Notes: a model not told the origin generated them from the sequence alone. A DNA stretch of 51,367 nucleotides from Saccoglossus kowalevskii (GCF_000003605.2 NW_003133372.1:14728-66094); one strand, 5' to 3'; counted from the first letter of the stretch, positions 35,648-48,261 are shown. Program-made: numbers and translations.

Positions 35648-36680
35648 TATTTTAACGATATGTCTGGTAAATTATATATGATAAATTATCTCACGATATA
35701 TTTGCTTAATTATTTAACAAGTGGTAAATTATCTCACAATATATATGCCAAATTATCTAACGATATATATGGTCAATTATCTCACGAAATATGTGGTACA
35801 TTATCTAACGATATATGTGGTAAATTATATCACGATATATATGGTAAATTATCTCGTGATATATTTGATTAATTACCCGACGTTATGTATGTTTAATTAT
35901 CTAACGATATGTATTGTTATTTTTTAATATATATGATTAATCATCTAACAAAATATGTGGTAAATTATCTCAAGATTTATATGGCAAATTATCCAGTGGT
36001 ATAAATGGCATATTATCTAACGATATATATGGTAACGTATCTGACGATATAAATGATAAATTATCTCACGATATAAATGATAAGTTATCTCACGATATAA
36101 ATGATAAGTTATCTCACGATATAAACGATATGTTATCTCACGATATAAATGATATGTTATCTCACGATATAAATGATATGTTATCTCACGATATAAATGA
36201 TATGTTATCTCACGATATAAATGATATGTTATCTCACGATATAAATGATAAATTATCTCACGATATAAATGATAAATTTTCTCACAATATAAATGATAAA
36301 TTTTCTCATGATATAAATGATAAATTACCTCACGATATAAATGATAAATTATCTCACGATATAAATGATAAATTATCTCACGATATAAATGATACATTAT
36401 TTCACGATATACATGATAAATTATCTCACGATATAAATGGTAAATTATCTCACGATATAAATGATTCATTATCTCACGATATAAATGATACATTATCTCA
36501 CGATATAAATGATAAATTATCTCACGATATAAATGATACATTATTTCACGATATACATGATAAATTATCTCACGATATAAATGGTAAATTATCTCACGAT
36601 ATAAATGATACATTATCTCACGATATAAATGATAAATTATCTCACGATATACATGATAAATTATCTCACGATATAAATTA
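35648..36680. repeat. 24-bp satellite array, degenerate then homogeneous
   Basis: The unit is TTATCTCACGATATAAATGA plus TAAA. It is degenerate at 35648-36040 and nearly perfect at 36041-36680 (about 27 units). A 144-bp block (6 units), marked by TTATTTCACGATATACATGA, occurs at 36391 and 36535. As 24 is 8 codons, both strands stay open (LSHDINDK on +, YREIIYHL on -) for over 180 codons. There is no sign of selection for coding. Confidence 0.97.
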
Positions 36681-38326
36681 ACGATATGTATGGTTGATCA
36701 TTTAGCGATAATAATCTAAACCAATAAGAGTGCAAATGAGTAATAATTTGCAATATAATAAGTTAACTTAAAAATTGATAATCGGTTAATTTAAGGAAAC
36801 ATTTGATCTTTTGTTCACAGGATATCCGTACAGTCTAATCCAACTGTGCTCACTCGCCATGTGCCGTCATAATAGAAGTAGAATAACAACTGTTCAAGTG
36901 GTTAATTATTAACTTAAACATTAAACTACTAACATATGAATTTAGATGATCTAATATGATCTCTTCGGTTAATAGTGCCCGCTATCTCACTGCTAGTATA
37001 TAATCTATGATCTGCGATACAAAACAAGAATTAAACATTACGAATCATCATCTAATTTAATGTTACATTTCTCGAATGTTTTGCCAAACCAGACAGTATG
37101 AGATTTGTTCATCATCGCTAGCATACAGACGAATATACTAAATTCTTAAACAAATCATATCTCACACCTCGTGAGTTGAAAGAGCATTTGTGCTGCTGTA
37201 ATGAAAACCATATAGTATTTAATGAATAGCGAGGGGAACATAATGTCCCAGTTGATTACGTTGATGCGAAGGCGAACGTTGGTTAAGGTCAGTTGGATGA
37301 CTAAGCGATCCGCCCACAACACTTAGTATCACGTAATATACTTATTCATACCACGGAGATCCTAGTAAAAATTCTGGACAAGTTTGCTGGGAAAAACACG
37401 TTATTTTGAAAAGTAACCAAGACACTAATATAATATCCGTGTGTTCAAATGTATTACTTCATGATATAACTGTGTGTTTAAAGAGCCTGTCGTTTTAATA
37501 AACAAGTCAATCATAATAAATTCACTATTCAGCTACATCTTATCTTATCGCCATAGAGATGAACTTGATAATTTGCGTTGATAATAACGTTGTCACTCAA
37601 TTGTGTTGTTTAAATGATCCCTTTATTCTGTTTTGTTAGTGGCTATGTGATATAGACTGCGGCTATGCTATTATATCCATATATATCTTTTATTTGAATA
37701 CGATTAATACAAGATCATTCAAATTACCTATCTCATTTATTTTATATAGCGTATACACACATTGTACCACTACAACATTCAACATAAAGAGGATTTGGTA
37801 TTCAACGGAACCTTGATTTATTTTTAACTGGGACTAGAAAGTAGATACATTGAATGTAGTTGCTAAATCTCTATAACATAGCAATATTTTAAACATACAG
37901 GAAGTACTGAATATAAATTAGAATTCTTCAAGGTGTATTGTACACAATTGTCTATGCGGCACCAGAGTTTGCAATGAAGGTGGCGAATCAATACGCCACT
38001 TTACATTGAGATATATTTGAATCAGAATTTATAGTTTCTATAAATCTGCTATATCTCTCCACGTATTCGCTACATTTTTGTTATTTCAATGCCACTCTTG
38101 ATATGTAGAAACGAAAATATCATCAATCTCAATATGCAATGATGTGACTATACTACTAACGTTAATATTACATTTGTTGGCGTCATATTAAACAACAAGT
38201 CGTGCAGGCAAAGCTATACGTTTGTATCAAAACTTGAAATATACACATACGCAAATCAATTAATGGGCGAACGTGAAAGCGTCAATGGTAATTATAGATT
38301 TATAATTAATGAAAGCAAATACTTAC
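36681..38326. other. Intronic, no recognisable feature
   Basis: A+T-rich sequence leading to the exon 1 donor. No gene or repeat recognised. Confidence 0.5.
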
Positions 38327-38698
38327 ATACTGCATGTATACAAACAACTTGCAAAAAAACTCGTTGATCTGCCACCAGGGTAGGATATGAGTCTTTGCGG
38401 TTACAGGAGCACATATTATCAGAAATATTAGATCCGCTATGGCGTAGTTCAGAATGTACAGGTTTGTAGCTGATCGCATGTCTCGATGAGAAACGATGAC
38501 GGCGACAACGGCTAAGTTGCCCATGATTCCAACAAAAGCCATTACACAGAACACTACCGCCACAACTATTTGATCCGTGTTGGGAGGTGGTAACCCAAAA
38601 ACATAGTCCTCGTTCGTGTAGTTATATGTCATGTTGGTTAAATTATCATCCACCCAATAGTAATAGTAATACGAGTAATACGAGTAGTCGGTGTTCAT
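38327..38698 (-). CDS. Kisspeptin-receptor-like GPCR, exon 1 (N-terminus to TM3)
   Basis: ATG at 38698 opens 124 codons ending at VYMQY and a perfect donor (GTAAGT). The N-terminus is strikingly Tyr-rich and acidic, with N-glycosylation sites at Asn19, Asn22 and Asn26. TM1 has GN (Asn61), TM2 has the conserved Asp89, and Cys116 begins TM3. MRSATNLYILNYAIADL and CKLFVYMQY, followed by exon 2, track the kisspeptin/GPR54 receptor family, with galanin and allatostatin-A receptors next closest. Total protein is 398 residues, normal for the family. It should couple a neuropeptide to Gq at the plasma membrane; the ligand is inferred from family only. Confidence 0.88.
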
Positions 38699-38723
38699 TG
38701 GTATCTACAGCCTAGCTCGATGG

Positions 38724-38771
38724 TTACTTAACTCCGTTACCTTGCACTGCACCCAGCTCGATGGTCATCAT
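38724..38771 (-). other. Upstream ORF in the receptor 5' leader
   Basis: ATGATGACC at 38771 opens a 15-codon frame ending TAA at 38724, 25 nt before the receptor ATG. If the leader is unspliced here, it could lower receptor translation. A duplicated ACCATCGAGCT word flanks it. Confidence 0.35.
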
Positions 38772-41700
38772 TGGTTTAAACAATCCAAGTGTTTTAAAAG
38801 CTCTTGCGATGAGATAAAGCACGCAACCATTTGACAGCGAAGCTAGTTGCGAATACAATGAAAAGACAGGCAGTAGGTAAAATAGATCCTTCTACTGATA
38901 CCCAACGACACCGACAGAGGACGCGATTTCATCCATGTAAACGCCTTTAAACGAAGATGAAGTTGGGTATCTTATAGTTCAGAATACGTAGTACAAGAAA
39001 CGCATAAAGCGGAGGAAACATACAATTCAACACGAGGTATAAATATAAGCAAAAATAACACTGGCTCGTGATAGATTCGTCATAAGTAATACTAATACAT
39101 TCACGTGAATGCTACACCGAGCACAATATGAGATAATATCAATTGAAGGCAAGACGTGGTTCAACGACGCCTGGCGACCGTTACAGTCTAGTGAAAAAGC
39201 TGACATGAACTGAGTGCACAGAAATAGCAAATTAGAGCATGTGTCTACTGTATCACACAAAAACGAGTCCCTAAGTTAGTCCAGATTAGACAGAGTCATT
39301 AGGCCTATATAACATATACTCCGACAGTTTGGTCATCTGTAGCACGAATCACGCCTGCATACAGGTTGATTAATTCAAATCGATATCCCTGCAATTGAAA
39401 ACGATTACAGTAATTTTCAATTGTTCGGGATGATTTATCAAAACTAAACACGCAGCTATAACTTGAGACTGAAAGAGAAGATTTTTACAAATACGAATTG
39501 AAACTGCGATTAGACTTTTATACACGTAGACTTATATCGATAATGTATTCAATTTATTTAAATCAAGTGGATGTGTCGTATAATATCACACCTGCATGCA
39601 ACATATCAGTTCTCTCAGCGGTGTTCTATCAATTAATCACGAACCGTCATATCGTTAGTTGAATAGACTGGATAAACATTCATGCTGTCAAGTCAGGCAT
39701 AACATATTTATGATATAATGCTTGGATTTAATATCCATAATTATTAGCGGAGCGTTAGACACATTTCCTTGTAGTTTGGATTGTTCAGGACGTTGTTAAT
39801 CGCATGGTGTCATTGGGTTGATGATTCAGAACTGTTACACCAGGAGGTAGTTTGCAGCTCAGTGAAGCTTACAATGCCTTGTATACCTTGTTTCCATGCG
39901 CCATTTTTTTCTCCAAAATGGCGCACTGATAGTGTTTCCCGTAACACGTAATACTGACTGGAGGAGCAAACACTGCACGTAAATTGAGGAGCAGTTATAC
40001 CAATGTCATAAGGAAAATATTTACTCGAAATAAGAATTCCCTACAAAAGACATTTGTATGTATCTTACATGCTTAAACCTAACTGTATACTGCTTTTATA
40101 TTTTGCCTTAATTGTAAGCAAAATACAAATGTATTGAATAGGTTGTTGTTACATGCATATTACATTTCACCATTTAGACTGAAGTCAACAAGCTATCATG
40201 AAGCTAGTAAAACCCTAATAAACCTTAATCTTTGTAAACGTAAATTGCAGTTTTACATTGCATGAGCTCGTCGTCACAGATATGGTTGATAAGATTGGCA
40301 GACCTAATGTATGCATACACCATCCATAGAATACAGGTGGAACTGGGCGAGCCCAGTCAAATTTGTGCGTGTATTAAAAAATATATACGTCTGCGATGGT
40401 GAATTGTTTCACCCATGACAGATGTCCGTTTCACAAGAATTGTGTAAATGCCACGGATTGAATGTAAATTTCCTAATCGCATGAAAATAAAGCGACAGGA
40501 AATAGGTGTTCACGAACGGCGATTATTCATGTAAAAGAACCAGAATGCTATAGCGTGTTTTGAATACGACCTTGTAAATTTATGTTACTATTTTAAGGTT
40601 ATGTCTGCAAAGGTTACAAAACGGATACAAGGGATAACAGTTAAATACGTGACTCTACAATGTCAGATTTTTCAGTTGTTTCTAGCTCAAAATAGCTACA
40701 ATAAAAATACACACTCATTTAGTAAATCTGGTGTTGTAAATATTCTCAACATTTTGCAACAATCAGTATCTCAATGCAACTTGTAAATACACCACAATTA
40801 CTAAAAGTGAAAAATTTCTTCAAGAAAGAATCAGATATATAAATGACTTAAATTTCATGAAAATCAAAGGTAATTTGTTCCATTCCTTTATTGTTAGTAC
40901 CATTCAATCTAAGTATGTCACAACGTCAAAATAGAAAAGTCGTAATTCAGTCTTAGGTACGTATACTTTTCTAGAATTGGTAACAATTGCTTCCACTCTT
41001 TCCAGTTTCAACATTCAGAATAAAACGGTAAACCGTAGGTTTAACTTAATTTTTCACAATACTCATTTATACATGTTTTATACGGCAGCGATTTAACTAT
41101 TTTTTACATAATGTAATTTTGTCAGGGTGAATTGGGCGACTTTCTTCAATGGGCACAAAGTAATGTATTAAAGAAGAAATCATATTCTCAAATTAGGCAA
41201 CAATTTATTGATAAGTGATCAGATTCGTGATTTGTAATCTGTTTTGTGTTATGTATAATGTCGAAAGAGTAGTAGTAGGCGTGATGGAATACGGTCTATG
41301 GGTTATGTTTTGTGGTAGATTATTTGTAATTTCATGCAAGAATATAAGTATACTTCTATAATAGTTTGTGAAGACTTTGTTCCTCTATATATTTAGTTTA
41401 TAATATAATTCTACCCACGCTTTGGAATAGTAATAATTGGTTTCTTATCGGATTAAAAAGCAATGTAATAAAACATTCTTTGCGTGATATCTGTAGGAGT
41501 AATTTTTAATAATGTACTCTAAAAGAGTGTGGTTTAAAAACACATATGCATAAACTGGATATGTATCACGTTTATTGCACAGTTGATGATTATAGTGAGT
41601 AACAAACAGGAACATATTCAGTTGTAAATCATAACTAAGTAAAGCGATAAATATTATATGTAGACGCATTTAGTGTGTTTTATTCAAATAGCATGCGTGC

Positions 41701-43185
41701 CTCAGGGTCTATTCATTTCATGTTGCCTTCATAGCCATGACTGCATGCTAAACACGATAAAATTGATGAAGATGTTAGGTTTGCATATACTGTGCTGTTA
41801 ATCATTGTTCTATCAAAATGCATCTAAAATCTTTGAAGAACCAGGAGTGCTTTTATCACCTTTTCAATTCTAGTTCATCGACTTTTAAGGCATTTTTATG
41901 TCCTGCAAGCGATAACCATCGTCGATGTTTACAGAAAGACATTAATGTCATTTACTGCAACGCGATTTTAAATTAGCAGAAAGCTGATGACTCAATGACC
42001 TGATGATAGAGAACCGAGCTAAGTATCGTTCATTGAAAGCGTGGTTTCGTGAGTACGCAAAATCCTTAACATTAAGTATTGATAGTTATATAGTGTGGGC
42101 TAAACACGGTTACATTTCCGGATCTATGTTCTCTGAGGGAGTTTCTAACTGTTTTGTCTGTTTGAGCGGGTTATGGTTTGCCCATCCAGAGAAGAGCGTT
42201 TTTATTTTTGTTCTCATATTAAGATACCAGAAGAGCTAACCACTTGAGCAGGGTTATTTATGTAGCATATTGGAACAACTGAACAAAACACACTTAAAAC
42301 AATACCAGACAATTATTGTTAATTAGCAAAACACCAATACAACGTAATATTTTCACCAAAAACACAAAACAAAAACATTGCATGGCGATCCAGGTTTCGT
42401 CTTTTGAGTTCAAATTAAAATTGCTATTATTTATTCACATCCATTCCACACTTTACAGAACGCAGTGTCCCCGCAGTTATTTGAGTAGGTTTCAATTTTA
42501 TTAGAGATTGTTACCAGTGTTAACAGTATGGAGCCAAGACTATCTGAATATAACACTTTTTTCAGTTCTTTGAATGCCATCGAAAACGTGTCTATACATT
42601 ATAAGTATTTTGTTATATACAAGGCACGTTCTCTGAAAGACTGTCCTTTATAGTTGTCCATTCGATTGTAATTTATGACGATTTTTACACATGTAGTTTC
42701 TTATTGGAAATACGCACGTGCTTAACACGGACAGGAACTCGCTATTCAGTGTTAACAAAATAATATGCACAGGTGTGTCCTGAAAATAGAGAAATCTAAA
42801 AATAGCGTTCAGGCGACGAATACACATAACGTCAGGACACCATATGTACGATCAAGTATGTGTCATTGTTTGTCTTCGACCGTAATAATAAATTATAATA
42901 AATATAAATATAAAATGGTACGCAGAATGTCTGGTGAAAATTGCGAACTAACAAGTCAAGATTACAAAGTAAATAATCATGTAAATTGTTATTACACTAC
43001 GTATTGCGACGCCAACTATCCAACTTATATTGGCAAACAAGTGACGTCAGCGATCTAAAACGTAACTATTAATTCGATATTGATCAAATAAAAAAATGTT
43101 ATTGCCCCAAGGTAGGAATTATTGTGCACATATGGCAATTTGTATCAAAATCAGTTCATATAAGTCACTCTTAGTGTCGCAAATT
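38772..43185. other. No recognisable gene
   Basis: A+T-rich on both strands, presumably upstream of the receptor gene. Open frames are short and resemble nothing I know. The only distinct structure is the hairpin at 39897-39925. Confidence 0.5.
39897..39925. repeat. Perfect hairpin of ATGGCGC motifs
   Basis: TGCGCCATTTT (39897-39907) and AAAATGGCGCA (39915-39925) are exact reverse complements around a 7-nt spacer. Each arm contains AAAATGGCGC, a YY1-like core. Confidence 0.6.
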
Positions 43186-43920
43186 GCATATTCAAGCTAA
43201 CAAAACCCAGAACACACACAATACTATACAATACAAATGGCTAAATGCAATACATACAATATTGAAAGACAATATTAAACTTCATAACAAAACATTCACT
43301 ATGAACATAAAATTCAAATTTATAAGATTTAAAAAACTTTCCTTGAAAATAAATATGCCAGTTTCTTGCAAAAAAATATTTCCAATGAAAAATAGCAAAC
43401 TGAGAACATATGCTACATTTAAAACAGAATACATCTTTGAGCCATATTTGAATAAACATGGCACTTATAAGAGATATAAGAGAAAAATGTTAACACAATT
43501 TAGCATTAGTAACCACAACTTAGCAATAGAGGAAGGCAGATATTCATTTCCTAAGAAACCTATATAAAAGAATATGCAATAACTGTGACTCAATTTTAAT
43601 TGAAGATTAAGAACACTGTTGAATTGCCCAAAATATAACACATTCAGGCAAAACAACATCCAAAAAATTATAATACCACTTTCAACTCCAACAAAATACA
43701 CAATTGACATATATACCCTCAAGCAAAGACCCTAGCATAATTAAATAACTTGCTGATTATATTTACACAATACAAAGATTTATTTTACATTTTATAATAC
43801 GTTACGTATTTTTTATAATATTTTTGCATATGTCTTTTAATATTATTTTAAAACTATTTTTGCTGTACTTATCCTATGTAAATATTTTTACACGGAGGCA
43901 ATAAAGTTATTATTATTATT
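43186..43920 (+). mobile_element. 5'-truncated LINE (non-LTR retrotransposon) 3' end
   Basis: The frame ending at 43565 reads KLRTYATFKTEYIFEPYL, later KRKMLTQFSISNHNLAIEEG and RYSFPKKPI. This is the region after the reverse transcriptase in CR1/L2-like elements, where LR-x-Y-x-x-FK, EPYL, LT-x-x-x-S-x-H-x-L-x-IE-x-GRY precede a CCHC zinc finger. The finger follows in other frames (ICNNC, then LNCPKYNTFR), so there are frameshifts. The element ends with AATAAAG and TTATTATTATTATT (43899-43920), a typical LINE tail. The start is approximate. Confidence 0.7.
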
Positions 43921-45637
43921 GCATTGAAATATCCATATGTCCATGGAGGGCTGCTAACAAAATGGCAATTGTCTTATTCTTTCCGTAAATAAATTAGTAA
44001 TTACCAAACAAATAAAAAAATACCGTCGTTCAAATTCCCCATGATATTATATATTATGATATATGTAGTAATTTATTAATCGCCACACATTTCCACACCA
44101 TAATTAATGCTTAACATCAATATGATTCCTTTTACTTAATATTTGATATATGTACAAATTGTATTTCTATCAATCAGTGTAGTATTACTTCTATATATGT
44201 AATGAAATACTTTAAACTTGATTAGCTTTAGCCGCCACAAGACAAACATTTTATATTATTTAACATTATTCATTATATTTATTTCTTCTATATTTTTTTA
44301 ATGTTTTGTTATATTCTGATAAAATGTATTCAATAATACAAATCTAATTTCGAAACTATTCACTTAGACATTTGCACCGTTATATTAACGCTCAGACAAG
44401 TCAGCTATTAAATAGTTACTTAGCTGAAGATGTTTAACGCAACTTGTTGCCCACATAAAGTATAACGAGTTGGGTATATTCATTCTCGTGCGTTTTTTAT
44501 TCATCTCAAATATTACATATAATAGTTTAACATTTTACATTATAACAGCAAAATTGAATACAAGACTTTATAACGATTGTTTTTTCATTTTTATTTTTGA
44601 CAATTCATCTTGAGTACATCTACATTATGGAGTTCACAGAGGTTGTTGATTGTGCGATGCATGTATGTACATGATGAAGGATAAGTACAAAATGTTAGAT
44701 TCGTGATCCCATGGAGATGTACACCTACTATCCATCAATAGTAATTACGATCCCAAAAGAAGAACACAGTGTCAGTGGAAATGCACCTATGTTTTTTACA
44801 TGATAACTAGAATCTGCACACCCGATCATATCGCGCAACCTCATTATAAACACACTCGTATCAATATACGGCCTATTCACAACACATAATACACATAGTC
44901 ATAGCAACCGACACCTGGCTTAGGAATTTGTTACACGGGCACAGTTTGTGAAGCTCTGCAAAATACTTGTTGATACTTGTGGTCCACTATTTTCTAGCAT
45001 TGTTGATATAGGAATTTATAAACTTAAAAATACGAGAGACAGTCATTGTTTATTTAGGGGGTCCACACTAATAGTTACGTTACAAAACCTGAATTTGTGC
45101 AATCAAAGTTATAGCTGAGTTGACCGTTAGGAACCATTCAGTACTGCATCATATAAGAAACTAAACTCACCTACTCACGGGCTAAACAATTTGTTTTATT
45201 GTCATTTTATGACTTATTTGTTTACTTCTTTGTGCATACTGGTATCACTGGACAAAAATATGCTGAATTTTGATTTGAGGTAGTATGTGAGTCTACTTGT
45301 TCTTATGAAAATCTATGTGAATTGGTTATTTTAGTCATTCCCAAAATAGTCTAAATGCAGAACTGCAAATTGAAATAAAGATTAGAGGCGACAATGTATG
45401 TATAGCTGAAAATTCAGTATTAATATTTACCGCGTTATCGAACATGGGAACGAGTGAGTTGTTGGCGAGGATTAAGCTTAGTTATCTTAAATGAAACAGA
45501 TCATATAAGCGCACTTAAACTATTCAAACAGCCAACCTCGCATGACTCTCCGACTTGAATGTTCTGGCGTGCAGATATTTTTACTTCTATAATAATAGAA
45601 ATCAGTGGATAACACACTTATATGTATGACAGTATTA
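43921..45637. other. No recognisable gene
   Basis: Very A+T-rich with no open frame of note and no repeat recognised. Confidence 0.5.
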
Positions 45638-45765
45638 GGTTATTACGAGGATAACGCAAAGTATGCACGAAGACAGTATAGCAAAAGTCTCGTCCGACGC
45701 ACAGCGGAGGACGATGCGATCGCGTATTGCCCGAGTGCATACTTTGCGGTATTTTAGTAATAACC
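45638..45765. mobile_element. Tourist-like (PIF/Harbinger) MITE, 128 bp
   Basis: Ends GGTTATTACGAGGATAACGC and, inverted, GGTTATTACTAAAATACCGC continue into a shared CAAAGTATGCAC. TTA lies immediately on each side (45635-45637 and 45766-45768), matching the 3-bp TTA duplication of PIF/Harbinger elements. There is no coding capacity. Confidence 0.75.
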
Positions 45766-47622
45766 TTATTATTATACATATTTCCGTCATACAGCATTTC
45801 TGCTCTAAAATAGTCAAAACAGACAATAGTTCATATTTACTATTATCAACATTATTATGTCCCCTTGTTCAACTGCAAGTGATCTCGCAATTTATGAATG
45901 ACTTTCCATTAGTTTTATACAATTTAGAAATATTTCTGTTTCGTCGACTTGTTTCTTCCATGTCTGAGATGTTAATTTAATGCCATGATCTGTGAGAAGC
46001 ATATGTTATGAAATTGGATCAGTTGCTTTGCTAAGATAGAATGACAGAAAATTTACAATTTACAGTTAATTTTATGATCTGAAATCATAATCAAAATTGT
46101 AATCTGTTTTACATTAGTTGCTTGGGAACACCTTTGACATTTTATTCAGTATATGTACACATTGTTTTGTGTACATAATGAAAGATGGATGGCATATACA
46201 TATGTAGACGTTTTCTATAGCTAAATAGTAAAACAATCAACCATACTCAAACTTGTTACCATTCTTTCTTGTTTTAGGAAAATGTTTCATATGTATTCCA
46301 GATCATTAATATTACAAGGGTGTAAAGCAAAAATTGCCAAAAAATAGGATGTGGACGTTCATATCAAATAAGCTGAAAAACATGTTTACAACATGGTATA
46401 ACTACTATGTCAACCGATCACGGGTATTATATGACTGAAAGTACAATCTTAATTCAACGAACTAAGACGTCTGTCTTTTTTAGGATCAGTCGATCTTTAT
46501 CAACAGAAGGCAATCTATTATTCTGATTCCCGTGGGATAAAGAGAGTCGAAATATAAACACAGTGTAACTAAACCTCTCTGTTAATGCTGCATTAATCAA
46601 AAATGTGACCAAGGGAAATTAAACTCATGTCTTCAACTAATCAGGCAAACACGCAGGTGCAGCGGTTTTACACACGTCTGCATTCGCATCACTGCAGAAC
46701 ACACTTAACCTTCGTCGGGCGATTATATAGATCATCTTCTAACAGATTGTGCACACACTTAATAAATTCAAATTAGAATGGTGTATTTGCACAGCATACT
46801 AGCACCATCATTCGATGGTCTTCAAATAACTGTTATTGTAAACATCCGTCTACAGACGTACAATTCAGTCAAGGATTAATGCCATGGAAAAGAATTACTT
46901 GTGAAAACATGAAGTTTTGTTTTGAATGAGTGACTCGTATTAATTAAAAAAAAATAAACACAAAATAAGAAAATAACATCAATATTTGTATTGGAAATAG
47001 GAATCTAACAAGAAACTATTATGAACAGTCACATAATCGAGACAACGAAATGTAAATTAAAACATAGATCTACGAATAATTTAACACTTTTTTTTTTATA
47101 AATCAACTGATATGTTAAAATTGTTTTTTTTTTCAATTGTTTGATTTTACGTAGTGATTTCTGTTGGATTGTCATATTTTCGAATAAGGTTACTCTCTTT
47201 TAGCATAACATAGACATTGATAATTTCCCATTTATAATATCAAGGTACAGATACGTCTGTTTTTTTTTATATAACAGTCATATACTGAGCGTGTGTTTTG
47301 GTCTAGAATATCATGCCGTATTACATGCCTTCATGTCCATGTACGGACAGTCGTCAATAGCAACAGATAGGTCCAATTACTACTTTTTTGCTTGGAGAAA
47401 ATTTATAAAAAATAAAAAGGACAATCGTGATTATGTTAATATTCAATATTTTAATGAATGTTTGCGACCACACACAAATTCAATTTTACAACAATGCATG
47501 TAAAAACCACTCACATCGGATACATGAGCTTGTCAACCAAAAATGAAATTTAAACAATAGATAACTCGCAAAAGTTCAACAACTTGTCACAACAGTGCAT
47601 ACTAATTTAAAATCGACAAGTT
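45766..47622. other. No recognisable gene
   Basis: A+T-rich. If the Crypton-type first exon at 47802-48125 belongs to a spliced gene, its later exons would lie here or beyond on the minus strand; I found none. Confidence 0.45.
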
Positions 47623-47742
47623 CTAATCAACTTCCTGGCTAGATTCTGAGCTAGTATCAATAACCCGTATACGACTAAATTTGCGTGATTTAACATAAGT
47701 GGGTGACACATTCTTCCGTGTTCCCGGAACAGGGGCATTCAT
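47623..47742 (-). CDS. Small frame after the Crypton-type exon, unknown
   Basis: ATG at 47742 opens MNAPVPGTRKNVSPTYVKSR, then KFSRIRVIDTSSESSQEVD and a stop at 47623. It is hydrophilic, basic then acidic-serine-rich, like a nuclear protein tail. It starts about 60 nt after the donor of the preceding exon, with no good acceptor seen, so it could be a terminal exon, a separate ORF or chance. Confidence 0.2.
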   Translation of the reverse strand: MNAPVPGTRKNVSPTYVKSRKFSRIRVIDTSSESSQEVD

Positions 47743-47801
47743 TGTGATGGTTCAATTGTGCATAATGGCACCAGCGAACATATTCTGAAATTTTCCGTTA
47801 C

Positions 47802-48125
47802 CTTTGGTGAGACAGGGTCAAGGTTATTTATACCCTGATCGCGAGGTATTCGTCTTCGTCCTTCTTCTTTGTGCTCATTCAACTCAACCGGTGGCATGTC
47901 TTCGAGGCGCCGCAATTCTTCAGTGTTCTGAGTTAGCCACTCGGTACGGCGATGGACATCACGTTCGGTGGTTTTAACGGTACTTTGCATCTGGTGTACT
48001 TTTATAAAACCGTCCACTTCGTCTGGTACTTCATTTTCTGGTGCTGGTCCAAGAATTTCATCAAGTTGGCCCTGTCCCATCGACCACAACCACTGCATAA
48101 AATCTATTTCGTCTGCTGCAGCCAT
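47802..48125 (-). CDS. First exon with Crypton-type N-terminal domain
   Basis: ATG at 48125 (context ATAATGG) begins MAAADEIDFMQWLWSMGQGQ and an acidic-proline stretch (ILGPAPENEVPDEVD). Then STVKTTERDVHRRTEWL, ending RRLEDMPPVELNEH, resembles the core-binding start of Crypton-derived/DUF3504 proteins (T-x-x-D-V-x-x-x-x-x-WL...I-x-PP-x-ELN). After that the similarity stops. The exon ends at a good donor (CCAAAG|GTAACG) after 108 codons in phase 0. No internal stop is seen, so it may be a live host gene, but the catalytic part is not in reach. The product is uncertain. Confidence 0.5.
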
Positions 48126-48261
48126 TATCGTCTGCAGGTTGTCAAGGTAGCCGGTTAACAGGATGCGTAAACATATCCATTTACAATGCCATACCTTTTT
48201 ACCAATAAGATATAAACCCTGTATTCTTTATGTTATTAAAGGCATGTATAAAAATATTACA

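Larger units (their letters stand above)
18200..38326 (-). other. Receptor intron 1 (20,127 bp)
   Basis: Donor TAT|GTAAGT (38321-38326) and acceptor TTTCTATCAG (ending 18200), phase 0. It contains four unrelated tandem arrays (23, 5, 58 and 24 bp units) and an assembly gap. The exons match the family across this junction (VYMQY then VSMQAT), so the linkage is well supported despite the distance. Confidence 0.85.

Noticed and set aside
36017-36681. Two opposite-strand frames of 183 and 198 codons
   Set aside because: Both come from the 24-bp satellite, whose unit is 8 codons and free of stops on each strand.
43184-43567. Host protein-coding gene
   Set aside because: The C-terminal motifs, the frameshifted zinc finger after it and the TTATT-repeat tail identify a LINE 3' end.
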